A DNA stretch of 64,000 nucleotides from Conexibacter sp. CPCC 205762 (GCF_030646155.1 NZ_JAUTDN010000018.1:34478-98477); one strand, 5' to 3'; shown: positions 42,826-51,210, counted from the stretch's first letter. Notes: a model not told the origin generated them from the letters alone. Numbers and translations are program-made.

Positions 42826-42906
42826 CCGCCGGCCGGCTCATCGCCATCTCATCGGGTCTCCGTAGAACCCCTGTCGTTCCCCAGTCCACCACCCCAGGAG
42901 AACGAC

Positions 42907-43428
42907 ATGAAGATCTCACGCAGAGTCCTGATAGGCGCCGGCGCGGGCATCGTGCTGGCGGCCGGCGGCACCGGCGTCGCGCTCGCGACCGGCAACGGCC
43001 CCGGTTCCGGCTCCGAGCAGGAGGGCGGCGCCCCGGTGCCGGCCGCTCAGGCCGCGCAGGCGAAGGCGGCCGCGCTGAAGATCACCGGCGGCGGCACCGT
43101 CACCGCGCTGGAGAGCGACAGCGAGAAGGGCGCCGCCTACGAGGTCGAGGTCAAGCAGCCCGACGGCAGATCGGTCGACGTGCGGCTCGACAGCGCCTTC
43201 GCGCCCGTCGGCCAGCCGGAGGCGAACAACGACTCGGGCGAGCAGCACGGCGACCACCAGGACAGAGGCGACGGCGACGGCGAGACCGCCGACGACAAGG
43301 GCGGCGTCGCCGACAAGGGCGACGGCGACGGCGAGAAGGCCGACGACAAGGGCGCGGCCGGCAAGGTCGACAGAGGCGACGGCGACGGCGAGACCGCCGA
43401 CGACGCTGCCGCTGCCGCCAAGCGCTGA
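42907..43428 (+). CDS. Exported PepSY-like protein with acidic repeat tail
   Basis: 173 aa. The signal/anchor segment RRVLIGAGAGIVLAAGGTGV then ALATG precedes a PepSY-type fold (AAALKITGGGTVTALESDSE then KGAAYEVEVKQPDGRSVDVR). The C-terminal 75 residues are Asp/Gly/Glu/Lys repeats around GDGDGETADDKG and could bind divalent cations. PepSY proteins frequently sit at the head of histidine kinase/response regulator operons and may modulate the sensor. AGGAGAACGAC precedes the ATG. The kinase gene starts 31 bp downstream. Confidence 0.75.
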   Translation: MKISRRVLIGAGAGIVLAAGGTGVALATGNGPGSGSEQEGGAPVPAAQAAQAKAAALKITGGGTVTALESDSEKGAAYEVEVKQPDGRSVDVRLDSAFAPVGQPEANNDSGEQHGDHQDRGDGDGETADDKGGVADKGDGDGEKADDKGAAGKVDRGDGDGETADDAAAAAKR

Positions 43429-43459
43429 GCCGTTTAGGGACGCGGCATAGGCTGTCGGT

Positions 43460-45121
43460 GTGAGCCGCGTCCCGATCCGGCTGCGCGTCACCGGCGCCTT
43501 CGTGCTCGTGATGGCGCTCGTCCTCGTCGCCACGGGCGTGTTCGTCGACGCGCGCGTCCGCTCGGAACGGACGCGCGCGCTCGACGCCGAGCTGCGCTCG
43601 CAGGTGCTCAGCGGCGACGCCGACAGCGTCCGCGCCGCCCGCGACGAGCTGGCGCAGCTGCTCGGCAGTGACGGCGCCGTGCTGGCGCACTCGCCGGAGG
43701 CTGGCAGCACGCCCCTGCTGCCGCCCGCCGAGGTGCGGACCCTGCTCGAGGGCGCGGGGTCCGGCCTCGGCGCGGGCGGCGGCGCTGGCGGCTCTGGCTC
43801 CGGCGGCGGCTCCGGCTCCGGCGGCTCCGGTGCGGGCTCCGCGACGGGCGGCGGCACCTCGGGCGGCAGGGACGCGCACGGCAACGGCGAGGCGCGCGAC
43901 GAGACGGTCGTCACGACCCACGCCGCGACGATCCACGGCGAGCGCGTGCGGCTGTTCGCGGCGCCCGCCGACGACGGCCAGCTGCTGGTGATCGGCCGCG
44001 GGCTCGACGACCTCGACGACGAGATCTCCGCGCTGCGCACGACGCTGCTGCTCGGCGGCCTGGCCGCGCTGGCGCTTGCGGCGCTCGCCGCCTACGCCGC
44101 GATCGGCGCGGCGCTGCGGCCGGTCGAGCGGATGCGCGGGCGCGCCGCCGCCGTCTCCGACGCCGATCCGGCGGCGCGGCTGCCGGTGCCGCCGGCCGAC
44201 GACGAGATCCGCCGCCTCGGCCTGACCTTGAACGAGATGCTCGACCGCCTCCACGACGCGCTCGCGCGCGAGCGCAGGTTCGTCGCCGACGCCAGCCACG
44301 AGCTGCGCACGCCGTTGTCGATCCTCGCCGCCGAGCTGGAGCTGGCCGCGCGCCCCGGCCGCGACGCCGCCGAGCTGCGCGCGACGATCGACTCCGCCCG
44401 CGAGGAGACCGACCGCCTCACGCGGCTGGCGGAGGACCTGCTCGTGCTCGCCCGCGCCGACCGTGACGGCCTGCCGCTGCGGCGCGAGCGGATCGAAGCG
44501 GCGACGCTGCTGCGGACCGTCCGCGACCGCTTCGCCGCCCGCGCCGAGGCGGCCGGCCGCGCGGTCGAGGCCGACGCCCCGCCCGCGCTGATGGTCGACG
44601 CCGACCCGCTGCGCGCCGAGCAGGCGCTCGGCAACCTGCTCGACAACGCGCTGACCCACGCCTCCGGCACCGTCCGCCTCACCGCCGCGCCGGTCGCCGC
44701 AATCACGGGCGCGGATGCCGCGAACAGCGGCGCGGATTCCGCAATTGCTGGCGCGGATGCCGCAATTGCTGGCGCGGATGCCGCAATCACTGGCGCGGAT
44801 GCCTCGCGCATGAGCGGCGTGCGGCTGCTCGTGACCGACGACGGGCCCGGCCTGCCGCACACGCTCGCCGGCGCGGTCGCGTTCGAGCGCTTCAGCCGCG
44901 GCGACGAGGCGCGCGGCCGCGGCGGCGCCGGTCTCGGCCTCGCGATCGTCGCCGCGATCGCCCGCGCCCACGGCGGCGACGCCGGCGCCGACGGCGCGAC
45001 CGTCTGGATCGACCTCCCCGCCGCCGCCCCTCCGCCGCCGCAGCAGCCGCCCGCGGCGGTCTCCGACATCGCCCCGCCCGACAGCGACGACGCCCCGCCG
45101 CCCGTGCGTGAGGCCCCCTGA
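43460..45121 (+). CDS. Sensor histidine kinase
   Basis: 553 aa, GTG start. TM1 is about residues 10-30. The extracytoplasmic sensor contains a Gly/Ser-rich linker (about 95-135) and is followed by TM2 (about 190-215) and a HAMP segment. HisKA has the phosphorylated His in ASHELRTPLS (about 280). The ATPase domain has the N box NLLDNALTH (about 392), G1 DDGPGLP and G2 GRGGAGLGLAI. Between N and G1 boxes an in-frame repeat of 7-residue units (GADAAIA, about 412-451) is inserted. The C-terminus is Pro-rich. Its stop shares one base with the response regulator start. Confidence 0.9.
   Translation: MSRVPIRLRVTGAFVLVMALVLVATGVFVDARVRSERTRALDAELRSQVLSGDADSVRAARDELAQLLGSDGAVLAHSPEAGSTPLLPPAEVRTLLEGAGSGLGAGGGAGGSGSGGGSGSGGSGAGSATGGGTSGGRDAHGNGEARDETVVTTHAATIHGERVRLFAAPADDGQLLVIGRGLDDLDDEISALRTTLLLGGLAALALAALAAYAAIGAALRPVERMRGRAAAVSDADPAARLPVPPADDEIRRLGLTLNEMLDRLHDALARERRFVADASHELRTPLSILAAELELAARPGRDAAELRATIDSAREETDRLTRLAEDLLVLARADRDGLPLRRERIEAATLLRTVRDRFAARAEAAGRAVEADAPPALMVDADPLRAEQALGNLLDNALTHASGTVRLTAAPVAAITGADAANSGADSAIAGADAAIAGADAAITGADASRMSGVRLLVTDDGPGLPHTLAGAVAFERFSRGDEARGRGGAGLGLAIVAAIARAHGGDAGADGATVWIDLPAAAPPPPQQPPAAVSDIAPPDSDDAPPPVREAP
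44708..44812 (+). repeat. 21-bp tandem repeat in the histidine kinase gene
   Basis: Units start at 44708, 44729, 44750, 44771 and 44792. The typical unit begins GGCGCGGATGCCGCAA and encodes seven residues (GADAAIA). The repeat sits inside the ATPase-domain coding region. Its first 16 bases differ at one position from the repeat unit of the LAL regulator gene at 30381-30485. Confidence 0.92.
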
Positions 45122-45798
45122 TGCGGGTGCTGGTGGTCGAGGACGAGCCGAAGCTGCGCGCCGCGATCCGGCGCGGGCTGAGCGAGGACGGGCTCGTCTG
45201 CGACGTCGCCGAGCGCGGCGAGGACGCGCTCTGGATGGCCGGCTCCTCCGCCTACGACGCGATCGTGCTCGACGTGATGCTGCCGGGGATCGACGGCTTC
45301 GAGACCTGCCGGCGGCTGCGTGCCGACGAGGTCTGGGCGCCGGTCGTCTTCCTGACCGCGCGCGACGCCGTCCACGACCGCATCGCCGGCCTCGACCTCG
45401 GCGGCGACGACTACGTCACGAAGCCGTTCTCGCTCGCGGAGCTGTCGGCGCGGCTGCGCGCGCTGGCACGGCGCGGGCCGGTCAAGCGCCCGTCGCTGCT
45501 GCGCGCCGGCGAGCTGACGCTCGACCCCGCGACGCGGCGTGTCGCGCGCGCGGAGACGGAGATCGACCTGTCGATGCGCGAGTTCGCGCTGCTGGAGGCG
45601 TTCATGCGCCGGCCCGGCGAGGTGCTCGAACGCCATCAGCTGCTCGACCTCGCCTGGGGCGGCGACTACGAGAACCGCTCCAACGTCGTCGACGTCTACG
45701 TCCGCTACCTGCGCGAGAAGATCGACCGCCCCTTCGGCGCCGAGACGATCGAGACCGTCCGCGGCGTCGGCTACCGCCTGCGCGGGGGCAGCGGCTGA
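45121..45798 (+). CDS. OmpR/PhoB-family response regulator
   Basis: 225 aa. The receiver domain begins MRVLVVEDEPKLRAAI (acidic pocket ED) with the phospho-acceptor Asp in IVLDVMLPGIDG, Thr in FLTARDAV and Lys in YVTKPFS. The C-terminal winged helix contains LTLDPATRRVARAETEIDLS, then EFALLEAFMRRPGEVLERHQ and ENRSNVVDVYVRYLREKID, then TVRGVGYRLR. It is partnered with the preceding kinase (TGATG overlap). It likely binds the TCAGG direct repeats upstream of the operon. Confidence 0.93.
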   Translation: MRVLVVEDEPKLRAAIRRGLSEDGLVCDVAERGEDALWMAGSSAYDAIVLDVMLPGIDGFETCRRLRADEVWAPVVFLTARDAVHDRIAGLDLGGDDYVTKPFSLAELSARLRALARRGPVKRPSLLRAGELTLDPATRRVARAETEIDLSMREFALLEAFMRRPGEVLERHQLLDLAWGGDYENRSNVVDVYVRYLREKIDRPFGAETIETVRGVGYRLRGGSG

Positions 45799-45877
45799 CG
45801 CGGCGGGCGGGCGGCGGTCGGGCGTCGGCTGCGGCGACTGATGCGCGGGGCGGGCGGCGGCTTGCGGCGGGCGGGCG

Positions 45878-47269
45878 CTACCGCGCCGGCAGCGTCAGCG
45901 TGACGCGCCCGGCGCCCGGCTCCGCCGTCACCTCGCCGCCAGCCGCGCGCGCGAGCCGGAGGGCGAGCGGCAGGCCGAGCCCCGCGCCGCCGGCCTCGCT
46001 GACGCCGGGCGCGAAGAGCCGCTCGAGGTCACCGGCCGGGAAGCCGGCGCCGTCGTCGGCGACGGCGATCGCGACGCCGCCGCCCCCGACCGCCGCGACG
46101 CTCACCTCGACGCGCCCGCGCGCATGCCGGATCGCGTTCGCCAGCAGCGGCGCCAGCGCCTGCTCGACCAGCCGCTGCTCGGCGGCGACGCGGACGCCGG
46201 CACGCGGGGAGGAGGCGGCGTCTCGCGGGAGGCGGGCGGCGTCGCGCGGGGGCGGGCCGCCGTCGGGTGGCGAGGGGGCGGGAGGCGGCGAGGCAGCCAG
46301 CTCGACGCCCGCCGCGCGCGCGGCTGGGGCGGCTGCCGCGAGCGCTTCGGCGACTGCCACGACGGGGTCGCTGTCGCCGCGCTCGCCCTCGCCGCGGGCG
46401 GCTGCCAGGAGGGTGTCGATGACGCCCTGGAGGCGGTCGGTGCCGGCGACGATCCGCTCCAGCGCGGCGCGCGTCTCGGCCGGAGCCTGCGGGTCGCCGA
46501 GAGCCAGCTCGGCCTCGCCGCGGACGCCCGTCAGCGGCGTGCGCAGCTCGTGCGCCAGCTCCGCCGACAGCCGCTGCTCGCGCCGCAGGCTGGCGGCGAT
46601 CCGGCCCAGCAGCGCGTCGAGCGTCGCCGACAGGGCGGTCAGCTCGTCGCGCGGCGGGCCGAGGTCGAAGCGGCGGTCGAGGTCGTGCTCGCTCCAGTCG
46701 GCCGCCTGCGCGGTCATGTCGGCGACCGGCTGCAGCGCCTTGCCGACCGCCCGCCGCGCCAGCAGCGCGCCGATCGCGACGATGCAGAGGTCGAGGAACA
46801 CGAGCGCCAGCAGCGTCAGGTGCTCGGTCCGCTCGTAGGGGTCGAGCGCGACGCCGACGACGACCGTGCCGATCCGCTCGCCGCCGTCGCGCACCGGCTC
46901 GGCGCGCAGCCGCACCTCGTCGTCGACGGTGCGGTCGGTCGCGCGCGTGACGCCGGCGAGCGAGCGCGCGGTCCGCTCGACAGCCGGGCTGACGCGCGGC
47001 CGCCGCAGCGCTCTGCCGGTGGCGTCGAAGACCCACGTCTGCTCGTCCAGCACGTCGTCGGGCGCGCCCCGCACGACCGTCCGCCCGCCGACGCGCGCGA
47101 CGGCGGCGATCTGCGCGTCGGCGCGCTCGTCCAGCGTCGAGCGGATGTCGCGCGAGAGCTGGCCGTGGAGCAGCAGCAGCGCGCCGGCGCTGAGGATCGC
47201 GACGCCGCCGGCGAGCACGAGCGCGGTCGCGAGCGTGACGCGGTCGCGCAGGTCGAGGCGGGATCTCAC
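45878..47269 (-). CDS. Sensor histidine kinase
   Basis: 463 aa from a GTG that overlaps the response regulator stop (GTGA). TM1 (TLATALVLAGGVAILSAGAL) and TM2 (LTLLALVFLDLCIVAIGALL) flank an extracytoplasmic domain of about 140 residues. A HAMP segment follows, then HisKA with the His in LAHELRTPLTGVRGE. The ATPase domain has ANAIRH (N box), DDGAGFP (G1) and AGGAGLGLPLAL (G2). A Pro-rich, low-complexity linker (SPPPAPSPPDGGPPPRDAAR) is inserted before the N box. It is the second gene of the operon. Confidence 0.9.
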   Translation of the reverse strand: MRSRLDLRDRVTLATALVLAGGVAILSAGALLLLHGQLSRDIRSTLDERADAQIAAVARVGGRTVVRGAPDDVLDEQTWVFDATGRALRRPRVSPAVERTARSLAGVTRATDRTVDDEVRLRAEPVRDGGERIGTVVVGVALDPYERTEHLTLLALVFLDLCIVAIGALLARRAVGKALQPVADMTAQAADWSEHDLDRRFDLGPPRDELTALSATLDALLGRIAASLRREQRLSAELAHELRTPLTGVRGEAELALGDPQAPAETRAALERIVAGTDRLQGVIDTLLAAARGEGERGDSDPVVAVAEALAAAAPAARAAGVELAASPPPAPSPPDGGPPPRDAARLPRDAASSPRAGVRVAAEQRLVEQALAPLLANAIRHARGRVEVSVAAVGGGGVAIAVADDGAGFPAGDLERLFAPGVSEAGGAGLGLPLALRLARAAGGEVTAEPGAGRVTLTLPAR

Positions 47270-47925
47270 CGCAGCACCCAGCCGACGCCGCGCACGGTCT
47301 CGATCCGCTGCTCGGCGCCGAGCGTCGCGAGCTTGCGGCGAAGGCGGCCGGCGTAGGCGTCGAGCGTGTTGTCGTGGACGATCGCGCCCTCGGGCCAGGC
47401 GGCGGCGACCAGCTCGCGGCGGCGCAGCACCTCGCGTGGCCGCGCGACCAGCGCCGCCAGCAGGCGGAACTCGGTCGGCGTCAGCTGCGCCGAGCGCTCG
47501 CCGGCGCGGGCGGCGTGCGCGGCCGGGTCGAGCCACAGCGCGTCGTCCCCGCGCGGGCTGGGGGGAACCGCGCGTCTCAGCAGCGCGCGGATCCGCACCA
47601 GCAGCTCGGCCAGCGCGAACGGCTTCGTCAGGTAGTCGTCGCCGCCGGCGTGGAAGCCGGCGAGCCGGTCGGGCAGCGCGTCGCGCGCGGTCAGGAAGAT
47701 CACCGGCACCGTCACGCCGTGGCCACGCAGCGCCTGGCAGACGTCGCGGCCGTCGGCGTCGGGCAGGCCGACGTCGAGCACCAGCAGGTCGGGCGGCGCG
47801 GCGCTGAACGCCTCGACCGCCTGGTGGCCGGTGATCGTCGCCCGCACCTCGAACCCCTCGGCCCGCAGCGCCCGCTCCAGCAGCGAGCGCAGGTCAGGGT
47901 CGTCTTCGCACAAACCGATCCGCAT
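47266..47925 (-). CDS. OmpR/PhoB-family response regulator
   Basis: 219 aa. Receiver: MRIGLCEDDPDLRSLL, the Asp in LLVLDVGLPDADG, Thr in FLTARDAL, Lys in YLTKPFALAE. The winged-helix DNA-binding domain runs from LTPTEFRLLAALVARPREVL to TVRGVGWVLR. It is the first gene of a response regulator-kinase operon. It is divergent from the DedA-UppP pair, and three TCAGG repeats lie between, so it probably regulates both directions. Confidence 0.92.
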   Translation of the reverse strand: MRIGLCEDDPDLRSLLERALRAEGFEVRATITGHQAVEAFSAAPPDLLVLDVGLPDADGRDVCQALRGHGVTVPVIFLTARDALPDRLAGFHAGGDDYLTKPFALAELLVRIRALLRRAVPPSPRGDDALWLDPAAHAARAGERSAQLTPTEFRLLAALVARPREVLRRRELVAAAWPEGAIVHDNTLDAYAGRLRRKLATLGAEQRIETVRGVGWVLR

Positions 47926-47957
47926 CGCACCTGATCATGGCGACTCCGCGCGGCGGC

Positions 47958-47985
47958 GTCAGGTTGCAGTCAGGTTCCGTTCAGG
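47958..47985. promoter_or_regulatory. Triple TCAGG direct repeat, candidate response-regulator site
   Basis: GTCAGGTTGCA (47958-47968), GTCAGGTTCC (47969-47978) and GTTCAGG (47979-47985) place TCAGG cores at 11- and 10-bp spacing in the gap between the response regulator gene and the DedA gene. The geometry suits an OmpR-family dimer or trimer. The same core is seen at the other two-component operon (42803-42825). Confidence 0.65.
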
Positions 47986-48007
47986 CGGCGTGAGCGATCG
48001 TGGCCGC

Positions 48008-48694
48008 ATGCTCGCATCGCTCCAACTCGCCTCCCTCTCCACGACCGTCGTCGACTTCATCGCCCGCCACGGCCTGCTGGCCGTCTTCGGGCTGATGCTC
48101 GTCGACGCGCTGCTGCCGGTCGGCGGCGAGCTGACGATGCTGTACGGCGGCGTGCTGGCCGCCGGCGTCGTCGCCGGCGCCGACCTGTCGCTGTTCGGCC
48201 TGCATCCGCACGACGGGCTGCAGGCGTACCTCGCGGTCGTCGCCGCCGGCACGCTCGGCTACCTGCTCGGCTCGCTCGCCGGCTGGCTGATCGGCCATCG
48301 CGGGGGAGAGCCGCTGCTGGAGCGTCACGGCCGCTGGCTCCACCTCGGCCCGGAGCGGATGGAGAAGGCGCGCGCCTGGTTTCACCGCTTCGGCGCGCGC
48401 GCCGTCTTCCTCGGCCGGCTGACGCCGCTCGTGCGCTCGTTCATCTCGGTCCCGGCCGGCGTGCTGCGCGCGCCGCTGCCCTCCTACACGCTGTTGACCT
48501 CCCTCGGCAGCTTGATCTGGTGCGCGGCGTTCGCGGGCGCCGGCTGGGCCGTCAGCGGCAACTGGGAGACGGTCCACCACGCCTTCCGCTACGCCGACTA
48601 CGCGGTCGTCGTCGCGCTGCTCGGCGTCGCCGCCTATGTCGTCGCGCGCGCACGCAGAGCGCGCCGCACGGAGCCGGCCGGAGCGGGTCGATGA
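48008..48694 (+). CDS. DedA family membrane protein (probable undecaprenyl-phosphate flippase)
   Basis: 228 aa with about five or six hydrophobic segments. The DedA/VTT signature is seen in FGLMLVDALLPVGGELTMLY, GYLLGSLAGWLIGHRGG and the basic motif ARAWFHRFGARAVFLGRLTP then LVRSFISVPAGVLR (conserved Arg residues). Recent work assigns many DedA proteins (UptA group) the return flipping of undecaprenyl phosphate across the membrane. Here the gene overlaps uppP by four bases, which strongly supports that role. The start is ATG 48008; upstream lies the TCAGG-repeat regulatory gap. Confidence 0.88.
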   Translation: MLASLQLASLSTTVVDFIARHGLLAVFGLMLVDALLPVGGELTMLYGGVLAAGVVAGADLSLFGLHPHDGLQAYLAVVAAGTLGYLLGSLAGWLIGHRGGEPLLERHGRWLHLGPERMEKARAWFHRFGARAVFLGRLTPLVRSFISVPAGVLRAPLPSYTLLTSLGSLIWCAAFAGAGWAVSGNWETVHHAFRYADYAVVVALLGVAAYVVARARRARRTEPAGAGR

Positions 48695-49581
48695 GCGCCC
48701 CGATCAGCGTCGCGCAGGGGATCGTGCTCGGCCTGCTGCAGGGGATCGCGGAGCCGTTCCCGGTCTCCAGCCTCGGCCACGGCGTGATCGTCCCGTCGCT
48801 GCTCGGCTGGGACGTCCACCAGAACGACGACTGGTTCCTCGCCTTCCTCGTCGCGTCCCACCTGGCGACCGCGATCGTGCTGTTCCTGTTCTTCGTCAGA
48901 GACTGGCTGCGGATCCTGCGCGGCCTCGGCCGCTCGCTGCGCGACCGCCGCATCGACCCCGCCGACAGCGACGCGCGGCTCGGCTGGCTGCTGGTCGTCG
49001 GCACCCTGCCGGCCGGGCTGCTCGGCCTCGCGCTGGAGCACTCGCTGCGGGCGCTGTTCGCCTCGCCGACCTCGGCCGCGATCTTCCTGACGCTCAACGG
49101 CGCGCTGCTGCTCGCGTTCGAGCGCTGGCGGCGGCCGGCGCCCGAGCAGGCCGCCGGCCGGCCAGGCCCGGCCGCGGCCGAGGAGTCCGATGCCGAGATC
49201 GCCCGCACGCTCAGCTGGCGTGCCGCGATCGGGATCGGCACGGCGCAGGCGGCGGCGCTGATACCGGGCATCTCGCGCTCTGGCATGACGATGGGCGGCG
49301 GCCTGCTGGCCGGCCTCTCGAACGAGGATGCGGCCCGCTTCGGCTTCCTGCTGGCGACGCCGATCATCGGCCTCGCGGCGCTCTACAAGCTGCCCGACCT
49401 GTTCGGCCCGGCCGGCGACGGCGTGCGCGGCGCGGCTCTGGCCGGCGCGCTCGCCGCCGCCGCGACGAGCTGGCTGGCGATCCGCTTCCTGCTGCGCTTC
49501 TTCGAGACCAACCGGCTGACGCCGTTCGGGATCTACTGCCTCGTCGCGGGCGCCGGCGCGGTCGTCGCGCTGAACGTGTGA
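48691..49581 (+). CDS. uppP: Undecaprenyl-diphosphatase (UppP/BacA type)
   Basis: 296 aa with about eight transmembrane helices. The two family active-site motifs are GIAEPFPVSSLGH (consensus G-x-TE-x-x-P-I-S-S-x-x-H; Ala replaces the usual Thr) and the IPGISRSGMTM phosphate-binding loop. The enzyme removes a phosphate from undecaprenyl pyrophosphate on the outer membrane face, regenerating the lipid carrier for peptidoglycan and other wall polymers, and gives bacitracin tolerance. It is translationally coupled to the DedA gene and divergent from a two-component system that may sense envelope stress. Confidence 0.9.
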   Translation: MSAPISVAQGIVLGLLQGIAEPFPVSSLGHGVIVPSLLGWDVHQNDDWFLAFLVASHLATAIVLFLFFVRDWLRILRGLGRSLRDRRIDPADSDARLGWLLVVGTLPAGLLGLALEHSLRALFASPTSAAIFLTLNGALLLAFERWRRPAPEQAAGRPGPAAAEESDAEIARTLSWRAAIGIGTAQAAALIPGISRSGMTMGGGLLAGLSNEDAARFGFLLATPIIGLAALYKLPDLFGPAGDGVRGAALAGALAAAATSWLAIRFLLRFFETNRLTPFGIYCLVAGAGAVVALNV

Positions 49582-49588
49582 GCGCGCC

Positions 49589-50422
49589 TCAGCGGCACAG
49601 ACCGGCCGGCACCTTCGACGTCTCCAGCGTTCTGCCGGCGGCGTCGAGGGCGGCGATCGAGACCGGTGCGTCGCCGCCCGTCAGCGCCGTCGCGAACAGC
49701 CGCGCGCGCATCTTCGAGCCGGCCGGCGGGGCGAGCGCCGCGGTCGTCTCGACGCGGCCGCCGGCATAGGTCAGCGCGATCTGCGCGGTCGCGGGCGGGG
49801 CGACGCCGTAGGCGAAGAAGCCGGTCTTGCAGGTCGCGTTCTCGAACTCCCAGTCGAGCCGCGCGTCGATCTCGGCCTGGTCCTCGAAGCAGCGTCCGAC
49901 GCCGCTGCCGTGCGCGCGCAGCTCCACGCAGGGCGCGAGGTGGTCGCCCTGGCCGGCGGTCAGCGACCAGGCTCTGCCGTCGTCGCCTCGGCCGCCCGCG
50001 ATCCGCCGCTGCGGCTCGGCTCTGTGGAAGCTGACGAAGGCGTAGTCGCCGCCGTCGGGGCCCTCCAGCAGACACCAGCTGGCGCGCGCCGAGATGTCGC
50101 GCGGGAGGCGGAAGGTCGCGCGTCTGGCGTCGAGCGGCCAGCGGCCGCGGGCGTACGCGTAGCGGGAGCGCTGGGAGGGCTCGATCGGCTTGAAGGTCGT
50201 GCCGCAGGCGGCGAACAGGCGCGTCGCGCGCTGCTCGCCCCATCTGTGCGAGAAGACCGCGCCGCTGCGGGGCGTGACGAGCTTCGCGGTCAGCACGCGC
50301 CCGTCGAGCGTCAGGCGGACCTGGGTGCCGCGGTCGACGCCGCTGCGACGAGCGGCGTCTGCGGCGGGAGCGGCGGCTGCGAGCAGCAGCAGCGCCAGCA
50401 GCAGGGAGCGGATGCGAGGCAT
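49589..50422 (-). CDS. Secreted protein of unknown function
   Basis: 277 aa. Signal peptide MPRIRSLLLALLLLAAAAPA then ADA. The mature protein contains six Cys (AACGTT, SWCLLE, APCVEL, GRCFED, ATCKTG, GLCR) that could form three disulfides, and is strand-rich. No domain recognised. Similar cysteine-containing secreted proteins appear at 3729-4505 and 9931-10290. It converges on uppP with a 7-bp gap. Confidence 0.65.
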   Translation of the reverse strand: MPRIRSLLLALLLLAAAAPAADAARRSGVDRGTQVRLTLDGRVLTAKLVTPRSGAVFSHRWGEQRATRLFAACGTTFKPIEPSQRSRYAYARGRWPLDARRATFRLPRDISARASWCLLEGPDGGDYAFVSFHRAEPQRRIAGGRGDDGRAWSLTAGQGDHLAPCVELRAHGSGVGRCFEDQAEIDARLDWEFENATCKTGFFAYGVAPPATAQIALTYAGGRVETTAALAPPAGSKMRARLFATALTGGDAPVSIAALDAAGRTLETSKVPAGLCR

Positions 50423-50503
50423 CGCGCGAGGATAGGGCGCCGAGCGCCGATGTGCCAGCGACGCGCCCTTCGCGCCGCGCCGCGCCCGCCGCGCTGCGCC
50501 CGC

Positions 50504-51103
50504 CTACGCCGCGGTCAGCCGCGTCAGCACGGCGCTGACGGCCTCGACCGCCTGCGCGGTCGACTGCGCGGGGGTGATCTCGACCTCGGCCGCCGTCGGC
50601 GGCTCGTAGGGGAGGTCGAGGCCGGGGACGTCTCTCAGCTCGTGGTCGGCGACCGCTCTGTAGACGCCGTAGGGGTCGCGCGCGGCGCACATGCTCTGCG
50701 GCGTGTTGACCCACACCTCGACGAACGGGAGGCCGTCGCGCTCGTGCAGCTCGCGGGCCGCCTCGCGGCCGGCCGCGAACGGCGACACCGCCGCGACGAT
50801 CGCGATCGTGCCGGCGTCGGCGAACAGCCGCGCCAGCTCGCCCATGCGGCGGTTGTTCTCTCTGCGCTCCGGCGCCGTGTAGCCGAGGTCGGCGCAGACG
50901 CCGCCGCGCATCGCGGTCGCGTCGAGCCGGTAGGTCGCGCGGCCGCGCTCCAGCAGCGCCCGCTCGAGCGCGTCGGCGAGCGTCGACTTGCCGGCGGCCG
51001 GGAGGCCGGTCAGCCAGATCGTCGCCCCGGTTCGTCTCAGCGATCTCCAGCGGCTGTCGCGCGACACCGCGCCTTCATGCCATACGACGTTCGCGCTTCT
51101 CAC
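50504..51103 (-). CDS. cysC: Adenylylsulfate (APS) kinase
   Basis: 199 aa from GTG 51103. The family N-terminus NVVWHEGAVSRDSRWRSL is intact, then the P-loop WLTGLPAAGKSTLADAL, the DATAMRGGVCADLGYT segment (equivalent to LDGDNLRxGLNxDLGF), RRENNRRMGELA and SPFAAGREAARELH. It phosphorylates APS to PAPS, the sulfate donor for assimilation or sulfotransferases. In DATAM the usual Asp-Gly-Asp is changed to Asp-Ala-Thr, which should be noted for activity. No ATP sulfurylase or reductase genes are nearby. It is divergent from the GH78 gene. Confidence 0.85.
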   Translation of the reverse strand: MRSANVVWHEGAVSRDSRWRSLRRTGATIWLTGLPAAGKSTLADALERALLERGRATYRLDATAMRGGVCADLGYTAPERRENNRRMGELARLFADAGTIAIVAAVSPFAAGREAARELHERDGLPFVEVWVNTPQSMCAARDPYGVYRAVADHELRDVPGLDLPYEPPTAAEVEITPAQSTAQAVEAVSAVLTRLTAA

Positions 51104-51210
51104 CGGCAGGATGATAGGCCGGTCCTCAGCGGCAGCGTCGTTTCGCCGCCGCGCTCCGGCGCGCCGACGCGCCAACGCAGCCATCGGGCGGACCGATTGG
51201 TTCTGAAGGG

